From DAOTVD01 sp034437075 (lineage in GTDB: Bacteria; Chloroflexota; Anaerolineae; Aggregatilineales; J027), in NCBI GenBank assembly GCA_034437075.1, contig DAOTVD010000160.1, positions 1-17,204 on the forward strand: a stretch of 17,204 bases of DNA, written 5' to 3'. Position 1 is the stretch's first letter. Each line of letters starts with the position of its first letter. The notes beneath the pieces were generated by a model. That model had not been told where the DNA came from and made no database searches. It was given only the letters and a program-made list of their open reading frames with translations. The position numbers and the translations under genes are program-made. Positions 7,824 through 14,595 of this stretch are shown here, one piece after another.

Positions 7824-9418
7824 AAGCGTTGGCGTACCTGCCGCAAGAACAAGCTAATTTCCTGAACGCCCAGCACATGCACCAACAGCAGATAAAAGAC
7901 GCCGCTGACGCCCCCGGCGATACTCACCAGCAGCACTTCGCCCAGCAGTTGATCTGTATTCAGGACATCGGAAAGGACATGCGCTAAGCCCCAGCCTATG
8001 ACACCCATCACCAGGGCCGCCAACAAGGCCAAAAGCCCCGTCTGTGCGATGCGCTGCCCCGGCAAACCGCCGATCCGGCGCAGCAGAATGTAGCCGCTGA
8101 CGCTGGCATGGATAAAGTGCTTGACCGAATCGGCGATCATCAAGGCAAAAAAGCTGTAATATGGCAGCAAGGCAATTGCCGTGACCATATAGGCCGCCAG
8201 GCTGAGCAAGCCAATGATGGCGGGCGTCAGGGTATCTTGGCGGGCATAGAATGCGAAGACCAGCAGCAGGTCAATGGCCGCGAAGGGCAAGCCCAGCAAA
8301 TAGAGCCGTAATGCTAGCGCGGTCATATCGGTGTCGCGGGCGGTAAAAGCGCCATGTTCGAAAATTAGCGCCACGACTGGCGTAGCCAGAACGATGAGGC
8401 CAACCGCAGCCGGGATAATCAGCGAGAGGGTCAGGCGTAGCCCCAAGCCCAACGTCGCTTTGAAGGCCGCCGGATCGCCCAAGATGCCCGCTTGGCGCGA
8501 AAGCGTGGGCAAAACCGCTACAGAAATCGCCGTCGCGACGAGCCCATGCGGAAACTGCATGAGCGTCGTGGCCCAATCCATGTACGAAATGCTGCCCGTG
8601 CCCGTGCTAGAGGCCAGGTTATAGCTAAAGGGGCGATTGATAAGCACATCCAATGCTAACGAGAACATCACCGGGGCATAGAGCAGTGCCACGGTCTGAA
8701 TGGCAGGGTGCCACAAACGCGGCGTGAAACGCGCGCCCGTCCCTCGCAAACCCAGCCATTGGATGACTAATTGCACGATGGAACCCAATAGCCAGCCTAA
8801 CGCCGCGCCCCGAATGCCCAATTGAGTGGCCGAGAGCGCAATGGTGATGACGATGGTCAGGTTAAAGATCGACGCGGCAAAAGATGGAAACGTAAAACGG
8901 CGCAGAGCATACAACAAGCTGGACAACACGGCGAACAAGCTCAGGAAGAATAGCGCCGGGTTGGTAATCCGCAGCAATTGCGTGGCTTCGTTTTGCAGTT
9001 CGGCGTTGGCGTCGCTGCTGGACACCAGCGCGATAATATTTGGCGCGAGGATTTCAATCAGCAGCACCAGCCCGGCCATCACCAACACGATTAAGGTCAG
9101 CAATGCGCTTAGCAAACGCCATAAGTCGTCGCGGTCGCGTTCGGCATGCGCGCTGAGGACGGGCACCAGGGCCGAGTTCACATGCCCACCGATGAGCAGG
9201 TCGTAAATGCCGCGCGGCACGATGATCGCAATCTTGAAGGCGTCCACCGCCAAGCCCGCACCAAACATATTAGAGAGGATGATCTCACGCAGCAAGCCTA
9301 ATATGCGGCTAGAAATATTCCCCAGGGCAACAATCGCCGTGGCACGCGCCACGCCTTCGGCTTCCTGAGCAGTGTTGCGCTCTTCTTGTACCTGGTCGGC
9401 CTGCAAATTGGCGGTCAT
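7820..9418 (-). CDS. murJ: MurJ/MviN-family lipid-linked precursor flippase
   Basis: A 532-residue integral membrane protein of the MOP/MVF superfamily, of the expected length with about fourteen hydrophobic segments. MurJ moves lipid II across the cytoplasmic membrane for peptidoglycan synthesis; relatives flip other polyprenyl-linked glycans. The start of the fold is typical: GNISSRILGLLREIILSNMFG with Arg38 and Arg44, then Asp59 in VDAF and Arg69 in VPRGIYDLLIGGHVN, corresponding to charged cavity residues needed by studied MurJ proteins. A hydrophilic 25-residue N-terminal extension precedes the first helix. It is translated just before the DUF2723 gene, which it overlaps by four bases, so it could serve either cell-wall synthesis or a dedicated surface glycan. 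A promoter at 9451-9479 lies directly upstream. The ATG has only a weak ribosome binding site. The symbol reflects family; substrate is not proven. Confidence 0.92.
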   Translation of the reverse strand: MTANLQADQVQEERNTAQEAEGVARATAIVALGNISSRILGLLREIILSNMFGAGLAVDAFKIAIIVPRGIYDLLIGGHVNSALVPVLSAHAERDRDDLWRLLSALLTLIVLVMAGLVLLIEILAPNIIALVSSSDANAELQNEATQLLRITNPALFFLSLFAVLSSLLYALRRFTFPSFAASIFNLTIVITIALSATQLGIRGAALGWLLGSIVQLVIQWLGLRGTGARFTPRLWHPAIQTVALLYAPVMFSLALDVLINRPFSYNLASSTGTGSISYMDWATTLMQFPHGLVATAISVAVLPTLSRQAGILGDPAAFKATLGLGLRLTLSLIIPAAVGLIVLATPVVALIFEHGAFTARDTDMTALALRLYLLGLPFAAIDLLLVFAFYARQDTLTPAIIGLLSLAAYMVTAIALLPYYSFFALMIADSVKHFIHASVSGYILLRRIGGLPGQRIAQTGLLALLAALVMGVIGWGLAHVLSDVLNTDQLLGEVLLVSIAGGVSGVFYLLLVHVLGVQEISLFLRQVRQRL

Positions 9419-9450
9419 ATCATGTCTTATCGTCTCGGGAGGTCTGCGCC

Positions 9451-9479
9451 ATTCTACCGGAAGCCACCAGCCCAGACAA
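9451..9479 (-). promoter_or_regulatory. Candidate sigma70-type promoter for murJ and DUF2723 gene
   Basis: Read on the minus strand there is a TTGTCT -35 element (9474-9479), a 17-base spacer and a TAGAAT -10 element (9451-9456). Transcription would begin near 9444, about 26 bases before the murJ ATG at 9418. This would let murJ and its overlapping partner be expressed independently of the lipoprotein gene upstream. Confidence 0.5.
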
Positions 9480-9508
9480 ACCCAGTCAGGTGAGCGCGGG
9501 CTGGTCGC

Positions 9509-11566
9509 CTAGGATGAGCCAGAGAAAGTTACAGCGTCCAGGTTGATGGGTTCGGCGCCGCGCAACGAAAGCCGTGCGTAGCGCCAGGTTGCATCAGCGG
9601 GTAGCGCAAACCTGCCCTCGGCGTCCCATGGTGCGGCGTCCAAAACAGTCTGCCAGGTGATGAGGTCCGACGAAACCTGCATACTGACCTCCCCGGCCCA
9701 TTCTGCCGCAGCTAAATTCACAAACTCAGGCGCACGAGTATCGAGCAAATCCATATAGATCACATCCTCCGCGCCGAGTTGACGTTCCGCATCAGCCGAC
9801 AATAGCTGCCCATTCGAAGTTAGCACAACGGGTTGCCGCCAATGCGCGGGGCCATCCAAGCGATGCATCCCCAAAATGACCGAGCTCGCCGCCGGGTTGT
9901 CTAGCGCATCCCAGGTCAGGCGGACATAGCGCGTAAAGGTGGGGGTGTCGAGGCGCAAGGTTTGGGCAGACTGCGTGATGCTGCCATATTCGGCCAAGGA
10001 TTGCCAACGCTGGCCATCGGACGAAGTAGCTAAGGATACCGCGCTCGGAAACGTCGTGCGCTCTGGCCATGTGGGCGAGCCTAAAATACTATAGGTCAAC
10101 GAGGATACCAGGCGCTCTTGGCCGAGGTCGAAGATTAACGCCTCCACATCGGACGTATTGAAGGTAACCCCCCCGCGCGAAGGCAAAGAGGCCAGAACAG
10201 CATCCAGCCGATTATCGCTCGAAAGCGCATTACGATAAGTCGTCATGGGATACGGAACGCGGGTATCGTGCGCCCAACGCAGCGCATATTCTAAAAAGAC
10301 GGCTTCGCCGCTGTAGGCATAGGCCCATAAGGCGGTAGAAATATGCACGCCATGCGCATAATGTTCTCGGTTCGATGAAACCGTGTAGCCATCCACGTTA
10401 AGCGCGTAATACGAGATACTCTGCCCATCGAAGGCGGATAGCGCCTGCGCGGCAGATGCCAGGCCACGTTCGACAATCGGCGTGACGCGCGCATCGCGGA
10501 ATTGCTGGGCATAGGCATCTAGGGATTGTAACGCCGCTAGATGCCCGTTGAGCACATGCGAATTGATAATATCTGGATGGGCATATTCTTCGTACCAAAT
10601 GAGCTCTGCTGGGCCATCGGGCAGAGCCAGCGTGCTGACGACGCCACCATCCGGGATGGCGGCGTTATAGCCCGCGAGCAGACCTGTAATCAGGCGCGCG
10701 TAGGTAGGGTTTGGCGCGACCGCCATAATATCGCCTAAAAAATGGATGATCTCGGCATGGGCCAAGCCCGACCACCAGCCCGCCGGCGCGCCATATTCTT
10801 CGGCGGGGTAACCATACGGTATATACGCAACATCCCCCTGCCAGATGGCTTGTTCGACCAACCATTCCGCTTGCTGAACGGCAAGCTGTAAACCGACCGG
10901 ATCATCCCGATTGCACCATTCTAGCAATGCGCCGCGCCCATACCAGGCCGTTTGCAGTGGAAACACCGTGTAACCATGCCCACCGTACACGAACCGTACG
11001 CCGCCATCCGCGCCCAGGGCTTCTTGGCCGGGCTGCAATTCGTAATCTACGACTTCGGGAAGCGGCTGGCGGAGTTCGGCGGGGCAGGGCTGAGTTGCTT
11101 CAGGATTGATAGGCACGTTCAAGTTGGCGATGAATTCAGCTTCATCAGCCGGGACATTGAATGTTGCCGGGTGGCTCTGCGCGACGGTGGCGGCATACGC
11201 GCCGCTATCATCCAGCGCAATGCGCAAGACTTGCCAGGTATACTGGCCTGGTTCTGGGATATGAACGGACGCATCAAAGGAATAGCCGCGTGTCCACTGG
11301 ATGTCTTGCAACGATTGCCCGGCAGGCGCTAGCTGCACCGCATATAGTTCATCATCCGCCAACGGCGCTTCGTCTGCCCAGGCAAGTACGACGGGCAACC
11401 CCAAGCCGACGAGGCCCCCATCAGCAGGAAACGCCACCGCAACCCGCGCGGCGGATGCGGTCGGCGGGGGTGTAGTCGGGCGGGGGGTAGGCGCGGCGCT
11501 CGTAGCACAACCGCCCAAAAGCAACAATACGCTGAAACTGTACAAAAAACGCAAAAACTGAGTCAT
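9509..11566 (-). CDS. Lipoprotein with D-glucuronyl C5-epimerase-like domain and discoidin-like tail
   Basis: A 685-residue predicted lipoprotein. Residues 1-20 are a lipoprotein signal ending LLLLGGC with Cys20 as lipid attachment site, then a Pro/Thr linker. Residues 41-137 resemble an Ig/FN3-like sandwich. Residues about 190-435 resemble the C-terminal (alpha/alpha) domain of heparosan D-glucuronyl C5-epimerases: VFPLQTAWYGRG, then WYEEYAHP (Glu326, Glu327, Tyr328), VLNGHLAALQSLDAY, and FDGQSISYYAL near 379-389. These match the family's EEY and LNG core landmarks. Residues 465-570 form an F5/8-type (discoidin) carbohydrate-binding-like domain, and 575-685 may be a second degenerate copy. 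ATG 11566 was chosen because it gives a clean lipobox; 11662 would bury the signal. It would act outside the membrane, perhaps reshaping uronic acids in a glycan. Catalysis is unproven; an inactive glycan-binding derivative is possible. Confidence 0.75.
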   Translation of the reverse strand: MTQFLRFLYSFSVLLLLGGCATSAAPTPRPTTPPPTASAARVAVAFPADGGLVGLGLPVVLAWADEAPLADDELYAVQLAPAGQSLQDIQWTRGYSFDASVHIPEPGQYTWQVLRIALDDSGAYAATVAQSHPATFNVPADEAEFIANLNVPINPEATQPCPAELRQPLPEVVDYELQPGQEALGADGGVRFVYGGHGYTVFPLQTAWYGRGALLEWCNRDDPVGLQLAVQQAEWLVEQAIWQGDVAYIPYGYPAEEYGAPAGWWSGLAHAEIIHFLGDIMAVAPNPTYARLITGLLAGYNAAIPDGGVVSTLALPDGPAELIWYEEYAHPDIINSHVLNGHLAALQSLDAYAQQFRDARVTPIVERGLASAAQALSAFDGQSISYYALNVDGYTVSSNREHYAHGVHISTALWAYAYSGEAVFLEYALRWAHDTRVPYPMTTYRNALSSDNRLDAVLASLPSRGGVTFNTSDVEALIFDLGQERLVSSLTYSILGSPTWPERTTFPSAVSLATSSDGQRWQSLAEYGSITQSAQTLRLDTPTFTRYVRLTWDALDNPAASSVILGMHRLDGPAHWRQPVVLTSNGQLLSADAERQLGAEDVIYMDLLDTRAPEFVNLAAAEWAGEVSMQVSSDLITWQTVLDAAPWDAEGRFALPADATWRYARLSLRGAEPINLDAVTFSGSS

Positions 11567-11596
11567 AAATACTCGCAGAACGCATCCAGGCAAGTC

Positions 11597-11602
11597 ATTA
11601 TA
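11597..11602 (-). promoter_or_regulatory. Consensus -10 box upstream of the epimerase-like lipoprotein
   Basis: The minus strand carries a perfect TATAAT, 30 bases before the chosen ATG at 11566, which would give a leader of about 24 bases. A matching -35 element is poor (TATTAA at 17 bases spacing), so the promoter may be activator-dependent or weak. Its position supports the start at 11566 rather than 11662, because transcription would begin downstream of the latter. Confidence 0.45.
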
Positions 11603-11656
11603 CCGTTCGGGCCCAGGGCTTAATAGAGCTTTCTGGCCCGTGCGTTGACCAAAAGA

Positions 11657-11684
11657 TTTCAATCACGGCCAGCCATGATAAAAT
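11657..11684 (+). promoter_or_regulatory. Candidate extended -10 promoter for the regulator-rdgB pair
   Basis: The plus strand has TTTCAA at 11657-11662 and TAAAAT at 11679-11684 with a 16-base spacer. The -10 box is preceded by TGA, an extended -10 TGn motif. The transcript would start near 11691 and have a leader of about 95 bases, containing the palindrome at 11704-11718, before the GTG start at 11787. Confidence 0.45.
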
Positions 11685-11703
11685 AGGAAACAATGCCTAG
11701 CTG

Positions 11704-11718
11704 CATCATGATATGATG
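11704..11718. repeat. 15-base palindrome, possible operator
   Basis: CATCAT and ATGATG form a perfect inverted repeat around a GAT centre. It lies in the intergenic region between divergent genes, just downstream of the proposed start of the regulator transcript, where a bound repressor could block transcription. Six-base arms are short, so chance is possible. Confidence 0.35.
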
Positions 11719-11773
11719 TGAGCCCTGTTGAGTATATGCTATGACCGTTTATTTTTTCGTCAACGTAAGAGTG

Positions 11774-11780
11774 TGAGGGG
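11774..11780 (+). promoter_or_regulatory. Ribosome binding site that fixes the GTG start
   Basis: GAGGGGG stands six bases before GTG 11787. It is the only strong purine block upstream of the receiver domain and decides in favour of this non-ATG start. Confidence 0.7.
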
Positions 11781-11786
11781 GCAGCG

Positions 11787-12662
11787 GTGGCCGAAGAAAA
11801 ATCGCAGATTCTGATCGTCGAGGATGATCTCGACCTGGCCGAAATGCTGAACTCGTATTTTCGGGTTCAAGGGTACGAAGTTTTGACAGCCGCCTGGGGC
11901 GAAGAAGCCGTGCGCCTGAGCACGGAATCCCACCCCGATTTGATCGTGCTCGATATACGCTTGCCGGATATTGATGGCTATGAAGTCTGCCGTCAAGTCC
12001 GTAGCAATCGCATGACGGCCAATATTCCTATCATCTTCTTAACTGAAAAACGTGACCGGGTCGATAAACTGGCCGGTTTAGAACTTGGCGTGGTGGATTA
12101 CATCACCAAGCCTTTTGATATTCAAGAATTGCGTTTGCGCGTGCGTAATGCCCTCCAACGCAGCCGACAATCCAGCTTGATCAACCCCGTGACCAACGCC
12201 GCTGAAGACTCCGCCACCGATGCCTTTTTAGAAGACCTGCTCGATAGCGGGCGCAAATGGTCTATCTTGACTCTGCGCATCGGGGGGTTGGATGGCTTTC
12301 GCGAGCAATACGGCTTCGTGGCCTCGGATGATGTGCTGCGCGCCGTCGCGCTGATGATGGTCAACGCGGTGCGTGAACTGGATGGCGACGAAGATTTCAT
12401 CGGGCATTTTAACGGGGATGATTTCGTCATCATCACAGATGCAGGGCGCGCCTCTGCTATTCAAGAGCGCATCGAGACGCGCGTGCAACAATCGCTCGCG
12501 TTCTTCTATCCTTTGCAAGATCGCGACCGCATCGACGAATTGCCGCCCGATAAACATCTGCGCTTGATGATTGGCGAAGTCAAACATTCTGACGCCGAAT
12601 TCACCAACCTGGATTCGATTAAACGCGCGATATTAAGCGTGCGCGAGCATACGGTCGAATAG
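11787..12662 (+). CDS. Response regulator: REC domain plus degenerate GGDEF domain
   Basis: A 291-residue two-component regulator. Residues 7-123 are a complete receiver domain: acidic pocket Glu12-Asp13-Asp14, phospho-acceptor Asp56 in LIVLDIRLPDIDGYE, Thr86 in FLTEK and Lys108 in YITKPF. Residues about 132-290 are a GGDEF-type cyclase fold; LINPVTN at 131-137 recalls the usual entry motif, and SILTLRIGGLDGFREQYG the first strand and helix. The active-site signature reads NGDDF (209-213) instead of GGDEF, so diguanylate cyclase activity is doubtful and GTP or c-di-GMP sensing, or pure signalling, is more likely. The GTG start is supported by GAGGGGG six bases upstream. No histidine kinase is nearby. 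It ends two bases before rdgB and is probably co-translated with it. Confidence 0.9.
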   Translation: MAEEKSQILIVEDDLDLAEMLNSYFRVQGYEVLTAAWGEEAVRLSTESHPDLIVLDIRLPDIDGYEVCRQVRSNRMTANIPIIFLTEKRDRVDKLAGLELGVVDYITKPFDIQELRLRVRNALQRSRQSSLINPVTNAAEDSATDAFLEDLLDSGRKWSILTLRIGGLDGFREQYGFVASDDVLRAVALMMVNAVRELDGDEDFIGHFNGDDFVIITDAGRASAIQERIETRVQQSLAFFYPLQDRDRIDELPPDKHLRLMIGEVKHSDAEFTNLDSIKRAILSVREHTVE

Positions 12663-12664
12663 CG

Positions 12665-13267
12665 ATGCAATTACTCGTGGCGACGGGCAACCCCGGCAAG
12701 CTGCAAGAATATCGCGAATTGCTGGCCGACCTGCCCGTGGAGTGGCTTTCGTTGCAAGATGCTGGGCTGGCCGATATGGATGTCGAGGAAACAGGCCGCA
12801 GTTTCGAAGAAAATGCGCGCTTGAAAGCCAGTGCATACCATGCCGCTAGCGGTCTTTTGACTTTGGCAGATGATTCTGGGCTGGTGGTGGATGCACTAGG
12901 CGGGGCACCGGGCATTTACTCGGCGCGCTATGGTGCCCCCGAAGCCAAGACGGACGAAGATCGCTATACCAAGCTGCTGAGCGCGCTGGAAAACGTGCCC
13001 GATAACCAACGGCGCGCGCATTTTGTGTGCATCATCGCGATTGCCGCGCCGGGTTTTCCGCTGCAAACGGTCGAAGGGCGCGTAGCGGGGCACATCGCGC
13101 GGGCACCACGCGGGTCGCATGGCTTTGGGTATGACCCAGTCTTCGTTACGGAGGATGGCCGCACCGCCGCCGAACTGCCACCCGAAGAAAAACACCGCAT
13201 CAGCCACCGAGGAGAAGCCTTGCGCGCGGCGTTGCCCGTTCTAAAGCGCATCACAGGGACGGGCTAA
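12665..13267 (+). CDS. rdgB: RdgB/HAM1-family dITP/XTP pyrophosphatase
   Basis: A 200-residue cytosolic enzyme of normal length for the family. It hydrolyses non-canonical purine triphosphates (dITP, ITP, XTP) to monophosphate and pyrophosphate, keeping deaminated bases out of DNA and RNA. Diagnostic elements are all present: TGNPGKLQEY at residues 7-16 (nucleotide binding), the SFEENARLKA helix at 46-55, the catalytic acid motif LADDSGL at 67-73 with Asp69/Asp70, SARYG at 86-90, FGYDPVF at 154-160 and ISHRG at 179-183, the base-recognition SHR. The ATG is two bases after the regulator's stop, with no strong ribosome binding site of its own, so translation likely depends on the upstream gene. 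Its last 17 bases overlap the end of the convergent DUF3267 gene. Confidence 0.96.
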   Translation: MQLLVATGNPGKLQEYRELLADLPVEWLSLQDAGLADMDVEETGRSFEENARLKASAYHAASGLLTLADDSGLVVDALGGAPGIYSARYGAPEAKTDEDRYTKLLSALENVPDNQRRAHFVCIIAIAAPGFPLQTVEGRVAGHIARAPRGSHGFGYDPVFVTEDGRTAAELPPEEKHRISHRGEALRAALPVLKRITGTG

Positions 13268-13850
13268 AGACACGCATACCGTCGGCTTCATCCAAGATGA
13301 GCGCCTGCGGCTCAAAGCGCCGCGCGACGCGCACCATCCACAGATCACCCAGCGCGCCTGTGGCATTGAGGATGACCGCAATAATAACCCAATACGCCAG
13401 CCCAAACGGCAAGACCAAGGCCAGGCCCGCCCCCACGAGCGAAATCAAGGCTAAGGGCGCCAGGGCAACCCGGATAAATTGATCTCGCCAGAAATACGCC
13501 CCATCCGAAGTAGCATAGAGCACGCCCAACAACAGCTTGACGCCATAGCGCGGTTGGTGCCCGAAATAGCGCATGGCTAAGCCATGTAGCCATTCATGCA
13601 GCGGCAAGACCATCAACACCAGCGCCCAACCCAGCCAATGCGGCAGTGCATCCGGCAAGCCGGGCACGACCAAAGGCGCCCCCAAAGCATGGTAGCCCAC
13701 CAAATACCCACCCCACAGCCCCAACCACAGCACAAAGACCCCTAAAGCGACGATATTGAGCCACAATAGACGATAACCTTGCGTTACACGCAGGGCATAG
13801 ACTTCCTGATAACCCGCAGGCAATTGAACAACGGTACGGGGGCGGGGCAT
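13251..13850 (-). CDS. DUF3267 membrane zincin-like protein
   Basis: A 199-residue inner-membrane protein with four to five hydrophobic segments. It matches the DUF3267 putative zinc metallopeptidase pattern: an HEWLH motif (residues 85-89, the HEXXH zinc signature) inside a membrane segment, and an N..G..GD motif at 162-169 (NATGALGD) near the C-terminal end that could supply the third metal ligand, Asp169. The layout resembles site-2 protease relatives, although activity has not been generally established for the family. The gene starts 11 bases after the ferredoxin stop and is probably co-transcribed with it. Its 3' end overlaps the convergent rdgB 3' end by 17 bases. Substrate unknown; intramembrane proteolysis is a family-level guess. 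Confidence 0.82.
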   Translation of the reverse strand: MPRPRTVVQLPAGYQEVYALRVTQGYRLLWLNIVALGVFVLWLGLWGGYLVGYHALGAPLVVPGLPDALPHWLGWALVLMVLPLHEWLHGLAMRYFGHQPRYGVKLLLGVLYATSDGAYFWRDQFIRVALAPLALISLVGAGLALVLPFGLAYWVIIAVILNATGALGDLWMVRVARRFEPQALILDEADGMRVFSPSL

Positions 13851-13861
13851 GGGCTTCGCTG

Positions 13862-14218
13862 CTAGGGCGAGACCCAGGTCGGTTCGGGGGTCAGATGGTC
13901 TTCGGGGCGTTTGCCGGGCGAATCAACATCCGAATTTTCCAGGGTCATGACCGGGTTAACGCTCATGTCGTGGGTGCACAGAACTTGGCACGAGAGGCGC
14001 ACTTTGCCCCATAAGGCAGGCTCGGACTCTAGGCGAGCTTTTTCGGCTTCGGTATATTGTTCGGGTTCGCCCGATTCAAATTCGACGCGGCAAGTCGTGC
14101 AGCGCGCATAGCCGCCACAGCGATGCAAAATGTTGACCCCTCCGTCTTTCAGGGCCAATACGAGCCGCTTATCTTCGGGGGCCTCTATGGTCTTATTGCC
14201 TACGGTAATGGTCGGCAT
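13862..14218 (-). CDS. 2Fe-2S ferredoxin (plant/adrenodoxin-type fold)
   Basis: A 118-residue soluble electron carrier. The cluster ligands are clear: Cys34, Cys40 and Cys43 in RCGGYARCTTCRV, and Cys77 in VRLSCQV. A further Cys81 follows four residues later and is not normally a ligand. Residues 1-90 make the beta-grasp domain; the last 28 residues (from about 91) are a polar, Pro- and Glu-rich tail without similarity to the fold. ATG 14218 is preceded by AAAGGA about nine bases upstream. A perfect TATAAT lies upstream at 14275-14280. Its redox partner is not evident; the neighbour downstream, a DUF3267 protein, is not a known ferredoxin user. Confidence 0.93.
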   Translation of the reverse strand: MPTITVGNKTIEAPEDKRLVLALKDGGVNILHRCGGYARCTTCRVEFESGEPEQYTEAEKARLESEPALWGKVRLSCQVLCTHDMSVNPVMTLENSDVDSPGKRPEDHLTPEPTWVSP

Positions 14219-14274
14219 CGTGTTCGTTCCTTTCTTTATCTTAAATGACGTTATTCACACGACCGCTACAGCGA

Positions 14275-14280
14275 ATTATA
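14275..14280 (-). promoter_or_regulatory. Consensus -10 box for the ferredoxin gene
   Basis: A perfect TATAAT on the minus strand lies 56 bases before the ferredoxin ATG, giving a leader of about 50 bases. The -35 region is weak (TTCGAT at 18 bases spacing). It lies downstream of the tRNA terminator, so ferredoxin and DUF3267 gene would form a separate transcript. Confidence 0.5.
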
Positions 14281-14302
14281 ACGCAGATGGGGTTCAGAAT
14301 CG

Positions 14303-14328
14303 AAAACGCCCTCGGATTTGAGAGGGCG
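14303..14328 (-). terminator. Intrinsic terminator after the tRNA pair
   Basis: On the minus strand, CGCCCTC and GAGGGCG pair as a seven-base perfect stem (arms 14322-14328 and 14307-14313) around an eight-base loop, followed at once by TTTT (14306-14303). It begins 15 bases after the 3' end of tRNA-Ser(GCT). Confidence 0.78.
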
Positions 14329-14343
14329 CTTCTTGGTTCTAGG

Positions 14344-14430
14344 CGGGGAGGACAGGATTCGAACCTGCGGTACGCTTGCGCGCACAACTGCTTAGCAGGC
14401 AGCCCCAATCGTCCACTCTGGCACCTCCCC
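14344..14430 (-). tRNA. tRNA-Ser (anticodon GCT)
   Basis: An 87-base class II tRNA. The acceptor arms GGGGAGG and CCTCCCC pair fully, with discriminator G at 14344. The anticodon loop is CTGCTAA, giving GCT, which reads AGC and AGU serine codons. The T arm is GCAGG-TTCGAAT-CCTGT and the long variable arm is typical of serine tRNAs. CCA is not encoded. It stands 19 bases after the other serine tRNA. Confidence 0.96.
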
Positions 14431-14449
14431 GAGGTGGATGCTTGGCTGA

Positions 14450-14536
14450 CGGAGCGAGAGGGATTCGAACCCCCGAAGAGCCTAAACTCTTAACGGTTTT
14501 CAAGACCGCCGCTTTCAACCACTCAGCCATCGCTCC
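14450..14536 (-). tRNA. tRNA-Ser (anticodon TGA)
   Basis: An 87-base class II tRNA. The acceptor arms GGAGCGA and TCGCTCC pair fully with discriminator G at 14450. The anticodon loop CTTGAAA gives TGA, reading UCA and related UCN codons. The T loop is TTCGAAT and a long variable arm (AAGAGTTTAGGCTCTT region) identifies serine. CCA is not encoded. It is the first gene of a two-tRNA transcript. Confidence 0.96.
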
Positions 14537-14557
14537 ATGTGGGCTGTAAGCCTCGGA

Positions 14558-14587
14558 AGTATACAAAGCCCGCGCGGGGGCTGTCAA
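14558..14587 (-). promoter_or_regulatory. Strong promoter of the tRNA-Ser pair
   Basis: The minus strand has a perfect TTGACA -35 (14582-14587), an 18-base spacer and TATACT -10 (14558-14563), 21 bases before the mature 5' end of tRNA-Ser(TGA). The bases after the -10 are GC-rich, as in growth-rate-controlled stable RNA promoters. The spacer contains a ten-base palindrome, CCCGCGCGGG at 14569-14578, which could also form part of a weak hairpin (AGCCC/GGGCT) ending the upstream SH3/WD40 gene. Confidence 0.72.
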
Positions 14588-14595
14588 TGGTGGCT

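Noticed and set aside
9466..9505. Inverted repeat ACCAGCCC / GGGCTGGT after the epimerase-like gene, as a terminator
   Set aside because: The eight-base arms enclose 24 bases and there is no T-run on the minus strand; part of it overlaps the proposed murJ promoter. Too weak to call.
11608..11640. CGGGCC / GGCCCG inverted repeat upstream of the lipoprotein -10 box
   Set aside because: Six pairs plus a bulge with a 20-base interior; no ligand-binding leader pattern or T-run. Not enough to call a riboswitch, attenuator or operator.
11567..11662. Upstream start for the epimerase-like lipoprotein
   Set aside because: It would place 32 polar residues before the lipoprotein signal and lies upstream of the consensus -10 box at 11597-11602.
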